64,000 bases of DNA from Leeuwenhoekiella aestuarii. GTDB taxonomy: Bacteria; Bacteroidota; Bacteroidia; Flavobacteriales; Flavobacteriaceae. The translations under genes were made by a program, and so were the position numbers. The notes beneath the pieces are model-generated. The model did no database searches. It saw only the letters and a program-made list of their open reading frames with translations, and had not been told where the DNA came from. Below are positions 9,439 to 19,195 of the stretch, piece by piece. The stretch covers positions 160,691 through 224,690 of the forward strand of contig NZ_QOVJ01000005.1 of assembly GCF_004104055.1 (NCBI RefSeq), in the 5' to 3' direction. Position 1 is the stretch's first letter, and the number at the start of each line of letters is the position of its first letter.

Positions 9439-10884
9439 ATGGAGAAGATAATTGACGAAAACAAGCAAGGAGAAGCTCTAGTTCTCGAACCACAAACTAC
9501 AAACACTAAAAAGCTGTTTATAGAGAGTTATGGTTGCCAGATGAACTTTAGCGATAGTGAGATTGTAGCATCTATACTTGCCAATCAAGGATACAACACT
9601 ACAACTTCACTTGAAGACGCAGACCTGGTTCTGGTTAACACTTGTTCCATCAGAGACAAAGCAGAACAAACAGTGCGCAAGCGCTTAGAGAAATACAATG
9701 CCGTCAAAAAAGACAACCCTAAGATGAAAGTGGGCGTTCTGGGCTGTATGGCAGAGCGTTTAAAAAGTAAATTTCTAGAAGAAGAAAAAATCGTTGACCT
9801 TGTAGTAGGTCCTGACGCTTATAAAGACTTACCTAATTTATTAGACGAGGTTGAAGAAGGTCGCGACGCGATCAATGTGATTCTCTCTAAAGAGGAAACT
9901 TACGGTGATATCTCACCAGTACGTCTACAAAGTAATGGAGTTACCGCATTTGTAAGCATCACCCGTGGTTGTGATAATATGTGTACATTCTGCGTAGTGC
10001 CTTTTACAAGAGGACGGGAACGCAGCAGAGATCCGCAAAGCATTGTAGAAGAAGTAAACGATCTAGCTGCAAAAGGTTTTAAAGAAATCACCCTTTTGGG
10101 TCAAAACGTTGACAGTTACTTATGGTACGGTGGCGGCCTCAAAAAAGATTTTGAGAAAGCCAGTGCTATGGCAAAAGCTACTGCTGTAGATTTCTCAGGA
10201 TTGTTAAATCTTGTTGCCGAAGCACAACCTAAAATGCGCATTCGTTTTTCTACTTCTAATCCTCAGGATATGACTTTAGATGTAATTAAAACAATGGCAA
10301 AGTATCCTAATATCTGCAAATACATTCACTTACCGGTGCAAAGCGGTAGCGATCGTATTCTTAAAGAAATGAATCGCCTGCACACGCGTCAGGAATATTT
10401 TGAATTGATAGATAATATTAGAGAGATTATGCCAGACTGTGCGATCTCTCAAGATATGATCACCGGCTTCCCAACCGAGACCGAAGAAGATCATCAAGAC
10501 ACCTTGAGTTTAATGGAGTATGTGAAGTATGACTTTGGTTTTATGTTTGCGTATAGTGAACGCCCGGGAACTATGGCTGCTCGAAAGCTTGAAGATGACA
10601 TCCCTCTAGATGTAAAAAAACGCCGTTTAGCAGAAGTGATCGCTCTTCAACTAGAACACTCGCATTACAACACGCAAAAGCAAGTGGGTAAAATTGTTGA
10701 AGTCCTTATCGAAAAAGAATCTAAGAAAAGTGACGCCGAATGGTCTGGTCGCACCTCTCAAAATACCGTAGCAGTCTTTCCAAAAGAACATTATAAAGTA
10801 GGTGACTTTGTTAATGTACACATCACAGACTGCACAAAATCTACACTTTTAGGTAAAGCTGTAGGTTATTCTGAAAATAATTAA
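9439..10884 (+). CDS. miaB: tRNA-2-methylthio-N6-dimethylallyladenosine synthase MiaB
   Basis: Radical-SAM methylthiotransferase that adds the 2-methylthio group to i6A37 of tRNAs reading UNN codons. All parts are visible: the N-terminal MTTase domain with its auxiliary-cluster cysteines Cys33, Cys69 and Cys103; the radical SAM CxxxCxxC at Cys178, Cys182 and Cys185; and a C-terminal TRAM domain over about the last 65 residues. Length 481 is typical with a slightly extended N-terminus. It is followed after 9 bp by the sigma-54 activator gene, and the pair with lptE behind it is probably one transcript from the promoter at 9379-9409. Confidence 0.97.
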   Translation: MEKIIDENKQGEALVLEPQTTNTKKLFIESYGCQMNFSDSEIVASILANQGYNTTTSLEDADLVLVNTCSIRDKAEQTVRKRLEKYNAVKKDNPKMKVGVLGCMAERLKSKFLEEEKIVDLVVGPDAYKDLPNLLDEVEEGRDAINVILSKEETYGDISPVRLQSNGVTAFVSITRGCDNMCTFCVVPFTRGRERSRDPQSIVEEVNDLAAKGFKEITLLGQNVDSYLWYGGGLKKDFEKASAMAKATAVDFSGLLNLVAEAQPKMRIRFSTSNPQDMTLDVIKTMAKYPNICKYIHLPVQSGSDRILKEMNRLHTRQEYFELIDNIREIMPDCAISQDMITGFPTETEEDHQDTLSLMEYVKYDFGFMFAYSERPGTMAARKLEDDIPLDVKKRRLAEVIALQLEHSHYNTQKQVGKIVEVLIEKESKKSDAEWSGRTSQNTVAVFPKEHYKVGDFVNVHITDCTKSTLLGKAVGYSENN

Positions 10885-10893
10885 TCAATTAGA

Positions 10894-12153
10894 ATGGAAT
10901 CAGTTCACGCTATTAAACAACGTTTTGGGATTATTGGAGACGACCCCAAACTCAACCGCTCTATTGAGAAAGCTATACAGGTTGCACCTACCGATATTTC
11001 TGTATTAGTTACCGGAGAAAGTGGTGTGGGTAAAGAGAGTATTCCGCGTATTATTCACTCCTTATCACACCGCAAACACAATAAATATATTGCTGTTAAC
11101 TGTGGTGCCATTCCTGAAGGAACGATAGACAGTGAGCTTTTTGGTCACGAAAAAGGTGCTTTTACCGGAGCAACATCAACGCGAAGTGGTTATTTTGAAG
11201 AGGCTGATGGTGGAACCATTTTTTTGGATGAAGTTGGTGAATTGCCGCTACCCACTCAGGTTCGTTTACTGCGTGTATTAGAAAACGGCGAATTTTTAAA
11301 AGTAGGTTCGTCTAAAACACAAAAGACCGATGTTCGCATTGTGGCTGCAACAAACGTAAAAATGTTTGATGCCATCCAGAAAGAGCGCTTTAGAGAGGAT
11401 CTGTATTACCGTTTAAGCACGGTAGAGATCAACCTTCCGCCCTTGCGCGATCGTAAAAATGATATTCATTTATTGTTTAGAAAATTTGCTTCAGACTTTG
11501 CCAATAAGTATAAAATGCCCACCATTCGCCTCGATGATGATGCAGTAAATGTTCTGTTGAAATTCCGCTGGTCTGGTAACATAAGACAGTTGCGTAACGT
11601 TGCTGAGCAAATTTCTGTACTCGAGCAAACGCGCCAGATTTCCGCAGAAAAATTAAGAGCTTATTTGCCGGATACCGGTTCTAATTTACCGGCTGTAGTA
11701 GGACAAACTAAAAAGAGCGAAAGCGATTTTAGCAGTGAGCGCGAAATTCTTTACAAAGTACTTTTTGACATGAAAAGTGACTTGAACGACTTGAAGAAAC
11801 TCACCCTTGAGTTGATGGAAAATGGCAATAATGCTTCAGTTAAGGAAGAAAATAAATCACTGATCAAGAAGATTTATAGCGAAGATGATTCTGATGCTTA
11901 CGAAAGTGCAGAAGACATCACCGAGGTATTGCAATTACCAGAAGAGTCTGTGGTAAGCAACTCTCAGATAGCAGACAAATACCATTTTGCGGAAGATGTT
12001 GAGGAAGAAGAAACGCTCTCTTTACAAGAAAAAGAACTTGAATTGATCGAAAAATCTCTGGAGCGCCACAGTGGGAAACGCAAGGCAGCTGCTAAAGAAT
12101 TAGGCATCAGTGAGCGTACCTTATATAGAAAAATCAAACAATACGATTTGTAA
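10894..12153 (+). CDS. Sigma-54-dependent transcriptional activator without receiver domain
   Basis: AAA+ enhancer-binding protein for RpoN promoters. Residues 41-48 are the Walker A loop (GESGVGKE), 88-93 the GAFTGA loop that contacts sigma-54, and 106-113 the Walker B strand (GGTIFLDE). The last ~45 residues form a Fis-type helix-turn-helix (AAKELGISERTLYRKI). Only about 16 residues precede the AAA+ domain, so there is no receiver, GAF or PAS sensor; an acidic linker of about 100 residues separates AAA+ from the HTH. Control must therefore come from expression level, a partner protein or the linker. It sits between miaB and lptE. Family is certain, regulon unknown. Confidence 0.93.
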   Translation: MESVHAIKQRFGIIGDDPKLNRSIEKAIQVAPTDISVLVTGESGVGKESIPRIIHSLSHRKHNKYIAVNCGAIPEGTIDSELFGHEKGAFTGATSTRSGYFEEADGGTIFLDEVGELPLPTQVRLLRVLENGEFLKVGSSKTQKTDVRIVAATNVKMFDAIQKERFREDLYYRLSTVEINLPPLRDRKNDIHLLFRKFASDFANKYKMPTIRLDDDAVNVLLKFRWSGNIRQLRNVAEQISVLEQTRQISAEKLRAYLPDTGSNLPAVVGQTKKSESDFSSEREILYKVLFDMKSDLNDLKKLTLELMENGNNASVKEENKSLIKKIYSEDDSDAYESAEDITEVLQLPEESVVSNSQIADKYHFAEDVEEEETLSLQEKELELIEKSLERHSGKRKAAAKELGISERTLYRKIKQYDL

Positions 12154-12201
12154 CGCAATGCCAGACAGCTTGCTGCGTTTAAAAGACACCACTTATTCAA
12201 T

Positions 12202-12717
12202 ATGAAAAAACTTCAAATCGTACTTTTATTTTTTAGCTTTATATGCTTTAACAGTTGTGGCTTCTATTCGTTTACTGGCGCAGACATAGGTAGCGCTGAG
12301 TCTTATTACGTAAGCTATTTTCAGAATAACGCTCCTATTGTAGAGCCGGGGATTGACCGTAGATTTACATTTGCTCTGTCTGATTTAATTCAGAATCAAA
12401 CCAGCTTAAATCTGGCTACAAATGCTGCCAATGCAGATCTAATTTATGAGGGCGAAATTGTAGATTATTACATCGCTCCACAAACCGCGACATCTGACAA
12501 TGTCGCTGCTCAAAACCGCATTACCATTGTGATCCTGTGCCGATTTACAAACAAAACCATAACAGACGGTAGCGCAGATTTTGAAAAACGTTTTTCATTC
12601 TTTGTAGATATTGCGGGTACTGCGCAGCCTGTGGGAGCCGTTTTAGATGGAGCAATAGAAGAAATTTACGAGCGCATTACTCAAGATATTTTTCAAGAAT
12701 CTTTAGCAAACTGGTAA
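12202..12717 (+). CDS. lptE: LPS assembly lipoprotein LptE
   Basis: Outer-membrane lipoprotein that plugs the LptD barrel during lipopolysaccharide export. The 171-residue product starts with a lipoprotein signal ending FNSCGFYSF (lipidated Cys19), the usual start of Bacteroidota LptE, where Cys-Gly-Phe-Tyr follows the cleavage site. The centre holds the DLIYEGEIVDYYI stretch, and alternating beta/alpha content fits the small LptE fold. It begins 48 bp after the sigma-54 activator and abuts the next gene without any gap, so coupling is likely. LptC lies elsewhere in this window, in the 53-61 kb operon. Confidence 0.88.
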   Translation: MKKLQIVLLFFSFICFNSCGFYSFTGADIGSAESYYVSYFQNNAPIVEPGIDRRFTFALSDLIQNQTSLNLATNAANADLIYEGEIVDYYIAPQTATSDNVAAQNRITIVILCRFTNKTITDGSADFEKRFSFFVDIAGTAQPVGAVLDGAIEEIYERITQDIFQESLANW

Positions 12718-13626
12718 ATGAACCTAACAACGTTTACATCCCTTTTAGAACACCCGGATCGTGTTACGCCAGAGCAGACGACTCAGCTAAAACAGATTAT
12801 AAAAGAGTTTCCTTTTTTTCAGGCAGCTCGGGCGCTTCAATTAAAAGGTTTAAAAAACGAAGACAGTTTCCTTTACAACAATCAGCTTAAACAGACCGCA
12901 GCACATACACAAGATCGCACGGTTTTATTCGACTTTATCACTTCTGAAATATTCAATCAAAGCGACATCAGCCAGCAGATAAAATCTCAAGAAGCTTACC
13001 TGCACAATATGCCGGTTTATGATGCCGTAGATGTTTCTGCTGATATGGAGGCCGAAGAATTGGTAAAGGCCCATCAAGTTTTATCTAAAGACTTTTTTAT
13101 ACCGAAGGAACCTTCAGAAGAACCTGAAACCATACCAGAAGAGCAGTTGCAAATAGGCAAACCTTTAGATTTTAATCCAGCTGAAACACATTCCTTTGGA
13201 GAGTGGTTAAAACTGACTTCTTTTAATAAGATTGACAGAACAGATCGCGCTAAGGAATCGGCCGAAGAAGAAGCTTCACATCGACCTAAAATTGAATACA
13301 AACCACTTCCTGAACCCACACTTTATGAGGCAGATGATGACCCGGAACGCACGCGTCGCCTGGAGCTAATTGACAAGTTTATAGAGACTAATCCCAAAAT
13401 AAAAGTAAATTCACCAGACTCCTCTTTTAAGAAGACTAATCTAGAAGATCGCTTTCAACCCAGTGATAGCCTGATGACAGAAACGCTAGCCCGGGTTTAT
13501 GTTGAACAAAAAAACTTTTCAAAAGCTAAACAAGCTTATCGAATTTTAAGTTTGAAATATCCGGAAAAAAGTGGTTTCTTTGCAGACCAAATTCGGGCAA
13601 TAGAGAAATTGCAAGAAAATAAATAA
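12718..13626 (+). CDS. TPR-containing protein of unknown role
   Basis: A 302-residue, highly charged protein without a signal peptide or membrane segment, so probably cytoplasmic. The N-terminal 40 residues (PDRVTPEQTTQLKQIIKEFP and the following helix) and the C-terminal stretch SDSLMTETLARVYVEQKNFSKAKQAYRILSLKYPEKSGFFADQI (about 247-290) carry tetratricopeptide-like helices, with a disordered acidic middle. The start is immediately next to the lptE stop, and secG follows after 54 bp; this lptE-TPR-secG order recurs in Flavobacteriia, to my knowledge. A role with envelope assembly or secretion is only an inference from position. Confidence 0.75.
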   Translation: MNLTTFTSLLEHPDRVTPEQTTQLKQIIKEFPFFQAARALQLKGLKNEDSFLYNNQLKQTAAHTQDRTVLFDFITSEIFNQSDISQQIKSQEAYLHNMPVYDAVDVSADMEAEELVKAHQVLSKDFFIPKEPSEEPETIPEEQLQIGKPLDFNPAETHSFGEWLKLTSFNKIDRTDRAKESAEEEASHRPKIEYKPLPEPTLYEADDDPERTRRLELIDKFIETNPKIKVNSPDSSFKKTNLEDRFQPSDSLMTETLARVYVEQKNFSKAKQAYRILSLKYPEKSGFFADQIRAIEKLQENK

Positions 13627-13680
13627 AGTAAACAGCGGGAAAAGCTTAAACTCAAAACCGCATTTTATAAAGTCAAAACT

Positions 13681-14028
13681 ATGTTTTTTATATTTTTAGT
13701 TTTAATCGTAATTGTAGCCTTTTTACTTATCGTTGTAATTATGGTGCAAAACCCTAAAGGTGGCGGTTTATCTTCTTCTTTTGGAGGTGGCGGTTCTCAA
13801 CAAATAGGTGGTGTTAAAAAGACCGGTGATTTTCTTGATAAAAGTACCTGGGGTCTTGCAACTGCACTATTGGTTTTGATTTTAATTTCAAACGTGACCA
13901 TTTTTGGCGGAGGTTCTTCAAATGAATCTAAAGTTATCGAAGGTGAAAATGTAGAAAATATTATGCCTGTTCAAGAATCACCTGCTCCTGCAGCAACTGC
14001 CCCGACGACAGACTCAACAGAAGAATAA
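13681..14028 (+). CDS. secG: Preprotein translocase subunit SecG
   Basis: Small accessory subunit of the SecYEG channel. Two membrane helices are visible at about residues 2-22 and 55-75. Between them is the SecG signature: MVQNPKGGGLSSSFGGG followed by the QIGG...DFLDKSTW loop. The C-terminal ~35 residues are an acidic, Ala/Pro/Thr-rich extension common in Bacteroidota. A terminator 28 bp behind the stop ends the miaB-to-secG run. Confidence 0.95.
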   Translation: MFFIFLVLIVIVAFLLIVVIMVQNPKGGGLSSSFGGGGSQQIGGVKKTGDFLDKSTWGLATALLVLILISNVTIFGGGSSNESKVIEGENVENIMPVQESPAPAATAPTTDSTEE

Positions 14029-14055
14029 ATGACAAACTAGTCATACATAATTTAT

Positions 14056-14084
14056 AAAGACCGCGAATATGCGGTCTTTTTTTT
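14056..14084 (+). terminator. Rho-independent terminator after secG
   Basis: A perfect 9-bp stem (14056-14064 with 14071-14079, core GACCGC/GCGGTC, loop GAATAT) runs directly into eight T. It separates secG from the groES transcript. Confidence 0.9.
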
Positions 14085-14173
14085 GCCGTTTTGTCAGTGC
14101 ATTTTTGGTGGCATAATTTCTGTTTAATAGACAGCACAACTAAGAAAATTGTTAACTAAAAATTTATATTAAA

Positions 14174-14449
14174 ATGGGAGTAAACATTAAACCTCTTTCA
14201 GATCGTGTTTTGGTAGAACCAACGGCTGCCGAAACTAAAACAGCATCCGGCCTATACATTCCGGATACAGCAAAAGAAAAACCTCAACAAGGTAAAGTTG
14301 TAGCTGTAGGAAGCGGTAAAAAAGACCACGATATGACTGTAAAAGTGGGAGACACTGTTCTTTATGGTAAATATTCTGGTACAGAATTAAAATTAGATGG
14401 TACAGACTATCTTATTATGCGTGAGGATGACATCCTTGCTGTAATCTAA
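14174..14449 (+). CDS. groES: Co-chaperonin GroES
   Basis: Ten-kDa heptameric lid of the GroEL folding chamber. The 91-residue product opens with the family's [12 protein letters not shown] strand, has the mobile loop around residues 18-33 ([12 protein letters not shown]) and closes with a beta strand ([13 protein letters not shown]). It is followed after 75 bp by groEL, the standard arrangement. I see no CIRCE operator upstream, so HrcA control is not indicated here. Confidence 0.97.
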   Translation: MGVNIKPLSDRVLVEPTAAETKTASGLYIPDTAKEKPQQGKVVAVGSGKKDHDMTVKVGDTVLYGKYSGTELKLDGTDYLIMREDDILAVI

Positions 14450-14487
14450 TTATTGAATCTTCTATTTAAAGTATTAACAACCTTGTA

Positions 14488-14507
14488 TTTTTCGCAGCCG
14501 CGAAAAA
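14488..14507 (+). promoter_or_regulatory. Stem-loop between groES and groEL
   Basis: A perfect 8-bp stem (14488-14495 TTTTTCGC with 14500-14507 GCGAAAAA) with a 4-nt AGCC loop ends 17 nt before the groEL start. It is not followed by a T-tract, so it does not look like a terminator. It may be an mRNA processing or stability element or may influence groEL initiation; function is inferred only from position. Confidence 0.5.
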
Positions 14508-14512
14508 TTTAA

Positions 14513-16168
<1,656 letters not shown>

Positions 16169-16194
16169 ATACGTGCCGTACATGCAATTATTAC

Positions 16195-16230
16195 AAAAGC
16201 CCTTGAGAATTTTCTCAAGGGCTTTTCTTT
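16195..16230 (+). terminator. Rho-independent terminator of groESL
   Basis: A perfect 15-bp stem (16195-16209 with 16212-16226, core AGCCCTTGAGAA) has A-runs on the left and T-runs on the right, so it can serve both groEL (plus) and the convergent DUF3347 gene (minus), which ends at 16261. Confidence 0.9.
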
Positions 16231-16260
16231 TAAAGAGCCTAAATGAACTTTATGGACAGA

Positions 16261-16797
16261 TCAATTTATTTCTGAATCTACAGTCCCACAGTTTAACATT
16301 ACATCTCCAAAGTAAGGATTAAAAACTTTCTTCTCGTTAGCAATCCAATAAGCTCCTTTGCCTTCAAATGCCATTGGACAATATTGATAATATAAAGTTC
16401 CGGAAGTAATATTTTCTTCTACCAAAGTCTTAACTCCGGCTGTGAGATTTTCAAATTGAGCACGCTGCTCATTGATGTTTTCTGAATTTGCAATCGCTTC
16501 TGCAGCCTTCATAAGACCTGCCTCCACCTCTACCGCTTCAATACTAATCACTAATTTCTGTGCCAGTGTTTGCGCAGCTTCAGCATCAGTATTAACTAAA
16601 GCTATTTTTAAAGCATTATAATCATCATAGACTTGAGCTACTTCCGCATTTCGAAATTCTGCATCTCGTTTAGCTCCAGAATATGCTAACTCATGAGTAC
16701 CTTCTTCCTGATCTACCGTAACCATTTTCTGATTCGATTTCTTTTCGCCGCATGCTAAAACCAACACGCCGATAAGTGTTAAAGCTATTTTTTTCAT
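16261..16797 (-). CDS. DUF3347 domain lipoprotein
   Basis: The 178-residue product has a lipoprotein signal ending VLACGEK (lipidated Cys16). The remainder matches the DUF3347 family: a helical segment with YDDYNALKIALVNTDAEAAQ around residue 58, then the family's cysteine motif YYQYCPMAF...GKGAYW and closing NPYFGDVMLNCG. DUF3347 domains are often found in copper- or cation-efflux membrane-fusion proteins and their periplasmic partners, so the two conserved cysteines may matter for metal or redox chemistry; that is family knowledge, not proved here. It is convergent with groEL and upstream of nothing obvious. Confidence 0.8.
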   Translation of the reverse strand: MKKIALTLIGVLVLACGEKKSNQKMVTVDQEEGTHELAYSGAKRDAEFRNAEVAQVYDDYNALKIALVNTDAEAAQTLAQKLVISIEAVEVEAGLMKAAEAIANSENINEQRAQFENLTAGVKTLVEENITSGTLYYQYCPMAFEGKGAYWIANEKKVFNPYFGDVMLNCGTVDSEIN

Positions 16798-16832
16798 TTT
16801 CTCTATTTCTTTTTAAAAATCAAATATACAAA

Positions 16833-17270
16833 CTACTTCTCGCTTCTAATCTTGTGATAGTAAAATGCCGGAACCAGTATTAATACTAAAATAGGCTGAA
16901 TTAAAAACCTGCGGATATAGAAAAGAAGTAAGCTGCATTCTGAAGTGTAATTCAATACAACCAAAGCGAAGCCAACTAAAAGAAGTATAAACACAACCAG
17001 GTACACTAAAAATGAAATTTTCACGATTCCGCTTTTGCGAAATAGCAAAAACAGCATGGAAAGCGAAAGCGTACTGTTTAGCCAGAACCGAGCCGAAATA
17101 CTGATCAACAACTTTCTGAAATCAAGATCAGGAAGCTTTTCAGCATTTAAATAAACACCTTCAAAGAACACTAAAAGCGGGTCATAAAATAACTGTTCTT
17201 GCCAAAAGCGAACACCAATCAATCCAGCTAAAAGCAGAATGACTAAAACTATATTTAGCGTTTTCTTCAA
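16833..17270 (-). CDS. Exosortase F-associated membrane protein
   Basis: A 145-residue membrane protein with about four hydrophobic helices (roughly residues 7-22, 53-64, 75-100 and 115-138). The opening WQEQLFYDPLLVFF motif and its location directly after an XrtF-type exosortase identify it as the small partner that accompanies XrtF in flavobacteria. Its start overlaps the xrtF stop by 4 nt (ATGA), indicating translational coupling. Its biochemical role is not known. Confidence 0.8.
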   Translation of the reverse strand: MKKTLNIVLVILLLAGLIGVRFWQEQLFYDPLLVFFEGVYLNAEKLPDLDFRKLLISISARFWLNSTLSLSMLFLLFRKSGIVKISFLVYLVVFILLLVGFALVVLNYTSECSLLLFYIRRFLIQPILVLILVPAFYYHKIRSEK

Positions 17271-17809
17271 GATTTCTGTTTCTTAAAACGGCTCACCCAA
17301 AATACCCACAAAAAGACCACCAGCCCGTAAATAATACCCGGAAAAACTATATCGTGCAAAATGGCTTTATATTCAGGATATGTATACAGACCAATACTCA
17401 AAATCGCTATACGCAAAATATTGATCCCATAAATCAGTACTGAACCAATGCATATAAATGAAAACGTTTTACCCCATCCCTGAAAAAAAGCAAGCACAAA
17501 CGAAGCAAACAGAATAATAACACTTATCGCATTACACCCTTCTACCACCCGAGCTACAAAAACACCTTCGATAAATAACTTCATTGAGGGCTCTAGATCA
17601 TGAGGTTCAATTATTGATGAGTAACCCATTTTATCAATAAGCCACTCACTTTGCTCGGCAACACGATGTGTAATATAATCCGGGTAATATGATTCTGAAA
17701 AATCAATGTTTAAATACTGCGTATATAAAAAGCTCAATACTAAATACACCCCTAAAAAAGTAAGGATAAACAAAAGTACCGACTTATATTTGCGAATTAA
17801 TTGAATCAA
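17267..17809 (-). CDS. xrtF: Exosortase family protein XrtF
   Basis: Multi-pass membrane cysteine protease/transpeptidase of the exosortase/archaeosortase superfamily, expected to process proteins with a short C-terminal sorting tail. The catalytic set is complete: Cys92 in VVEGCNAIS, Arg133 in INILRIAIL and His152 in ILHDIVFP. Five or so membrane helices are visible. At 180 residues it is the compact XrtF type of Flavobacteriia. No obvious substrate gene lies next to it. It is divergent from the GAF-domain gene with 38 bp between starts. Confidence 0.88.
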   Translation of the reverse strand: MIQLIRKYKSVLLFILTFLGVYLVLSFLYTQYLNIDFSESYYPDYITHRVAEQSEWLIDKMGYSSIIEPHDLEPSMKLFIEGVFVARVVEGCNAISVIILFASFVLAFFQGWGKTFSFICIGSVLIYGINILRIAILSIGLYTYPEYKAILHDIVFPGIIYGLVVFLWVFWVSRFKKQKS

Positions 17810-17847
17810 TCTGATAACGGTTTAGACCGCCCTAAAATACAAGAAAA

Positions 17848-18306
17848 ATGACGTTTGAAGCCTTAAAACCTGAAGTATCAAAAATATTAGAAAGCAAAAG
17901 TCTTTCTGTAGAGCATCGTCTTGAGGAGATATGTACGCTTTTAAAAGAAAACATAGCTTATTATGACTGGGTAGGCTTTTATTTTAAAAATGGAGATAAA
18001 GATGAACTCAAATTGAGTTCGTATGCCGGCGCACCCACAGACCATACCATCATCCCTTTTGGAAAAGGAATTTGTGGACAGGTTGCTGTTTCTAATGAAA
18101 ACTTTGTGGTGCCAGATGTAAAAGCTCAAGATAATTACATCGCGTGTAGTATTAGCGTAAAAGCAGAAATCGTTGTTCCGCTATTTGTAAATGGTAAAAA
18201 CATTGGGCAGATCGACATCGACTCTAACACGGCCGATCCTTTTACAGAAGCAGATGAGCGCTTTTTAGAGTGGGTAAACGAGCAAGTTGCTCAACTAGTA
18301 GACTAG
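17848..18306 (+). CDS. GAF-domain protein, free methionine-R-sulfoxide reductase type
   Basis: A 152-residue single GAF domain related to bacterial fRMsr, which reduces free methionine-R-sulfoxide. Cys76 (GKGICGQVA) and Cys100 (NYIACS) sit at the spacing of the resolving and catalytic cysteines of the E. coli enzyme, and the SISVKAEIVVPL strand after Cys100 also matches. The third cysteine expected ten residues before Cys76 is His66 here, so recycling would use one disulphide only. It is a single-gene transcript closed by a perfect hairpin at 18336-18364. Confidence 0.82.
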   Translation: MTFEALKPEVSKILESKSLSVEHRLEEICTLLKENIAYYDWVGFYFKNGDKDELKLSSYAGAPTDHTIIPFGKGICGQVAVSNENFVVPDVKAQDNYIACSISVKAEIVVPLFVNGKNIGQIDIDSNTADPFTEADERFLEWVNEQVAQLVD

Positions 18307-18333
18307 TTCACACGCAACCTATTTGCATTATAT

Positions 18334-18801
18334 TCATCTCATAATAAACAACCTATTATGAGATTTTTTCTTTTTACACTTTTTAGTTACCGCTTTTACC
18401 TGTTCGTATGCTATCTGTTGTTTTTCCTGATCTTCCAGATGCACATCGACTTCATCGGGATCATATCCCCAGCTGTAATCGGGATAGTTGGGAAAACTGT
18501 CAAAAGAATACAAGCTGCGCTGAAACTGGTTACCGGGTCGTACGTAAAACCATTTGCATTCGTTGGAGATTACCGTATAGAGAAAATTAACCAGATGTTG
18601 GGGCGACTCGATGTCTTCACGTTTGTGCCAGAGCCGTAAAAAGGCATCCTGTACCAAAGTTTCCACCACAAACACATCTTTAATCAAGCTCCTGCCCATC
18701 CAGTAGATTTGCCAGTAATAGTGTTTGTACAGCGCATTAAATGCCTGACTGCAGCCTGCTTTAAAAGGCTGAAAATGGATTTCACTGGGATAGTGCTTCA
18801 T
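18334..18801 (-). CDS. Truncated ECF-type sigma factor (region 2 only)
   Basis: Residues ~15-85 are a sigma-70 region 2: AFNALYKHYYWQIYW, then VQDAFLRLWHKRED, then an NFLYTVISNECKWF helix. Full-length relatives continue with a region 4 helix-turn-helix for the -35 element; here the frame instead ends after YEQVKAVTKK in a short Lys-rich run whose last codons overlap the terminator hairpin of the convergent GAF gene. The missing region 4 and the foreign tail argue for a 3' deletion, so this is probably a decaying gene, although a region-2-only protein cannot be excluded. No anti-sigma gene is adjacent. It marks the left edge of the accessory region. Confidence 0.65.
   Translation of the reverse strand: MKHYPSEIHFQPFKAGCSQAFNALYKHYYWQIYWMGRSLIKDVFVVETLVQDAFLRLWHKREDIESPQHLVNFLYTVISNECKWFYVRPGNQFQRSLYSFDSFPNYPDYSWGYDPDEVDVHLEDQEKQQIAYEQVKAVTKKCKKKKSHNRLFIMR
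18336..18370 (+). terminator. Rho-independent terminator of the GAF gene
   Basis: A perfect 11-bp stem (18336-18346 ATCTCATAATA with 18354-18364) and a 7-nt loop are followed by a T-rich tract. It lies inside the last codons of the truncated sigma gene on the other strand, which shows that the tail of that frame is not original coding sequence. Confidence 0.8.
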
Positions 18802-18978
18802 AACCGTACCCGTTTGTTTTATTCTACATCGATTTGTTTTAGGGTGTTGCTGATCAGGCCGCTAAAGCGGACTCATACAAATTTGTAGGGGAGGTTGCAG
18901 AAACTCTTATGTAGGAAACAAAGGCTTTGAATGCTGAATTATTGACCCAAAACAAAAAGGCGCAGGTCTCAACTTATT

Positions 18979-19084
18979 GAATCAAGGTACTGGTATACCG
19001 CGCAATAATAAGCGAGAGCCCACGCCCGGGTCGTGAGCATCCCTGCTTATCCTCTCGTTGCTAAAAATTACCAGTTTTTGATTC
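18979..19084. repeat. Nested inverted-repeat element, possible structured RNA or DNA fold
   Basis: Four sets of complementary arms nest in order: 18979-18985 with 19078-19084 (GAATCAA/TTGATTC), 18989-18995 with 19069-19075 (ACTGGTA/TACCAGT), 19012-19018 with 19052-19058 (GCGAGAG/CTCTCGT, one G-T pair), and 19021-19024 with 19032-19035 (CACG/CGTG). A competing perfect 6-bp pairing, ATAAGC at 19008-19013 with GCTTAT at 19045-19050, excludes the third stem. The orderly nesting suggests a folded RNA or a hairpin-forming end of a mobile element. I do not recognise the family and see no second copy in the window. Confidence 0.5.
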
Positions 19085-19169
19085 GAGATTCAAAGCGAAT
19101 GCTTCTAATATGTTATGCTAAGAAGTTTCGCAAATATATAATTATGAGGTAAATATAATAATAAAAACC

Positions 19170-19195
19170 AAATGGTATGATATATCATACCATTT
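19170..19195. promoter_or_regulatory. 26-bp perfect palindrome, candidate operator of the XRE regulator
   Basis: Every base from 19170 to 19195 is matched (half-site AAATGGTATGATA). It lies 47 bp before the start of the XRE-type gene and has no plus-strand gene upstream that would need a terminator, so autoregulatory operator is the preferred reading. A T-rich run follows, so a weak terminator or attenuator is the alternative. Confidence 0.55.

Noticed and set aside
14085..14173. CIRCE operator or other heat-shock element upstream of groES
   Set aside because: The TTAGCACTC-N9-GAGTGCTAA pattern is absent. A loose TAnnTTTG-like box is present near 14115 but too imperfect to list.
18358..18639. 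93-codon plus-strand frame opposite the sigma factor gene
   Set aside because: It has no family sequence, lies antisense to a recognisable sigma region 2 and begins in the terminator of the GAF gene.
18979..19084. Integron attC site or SRP/6S RNA
   Set aside because: The conserved attC core triplets, the SRP domain IV loop and a 6S-type central bubble were not found, so the element stays unassigned.
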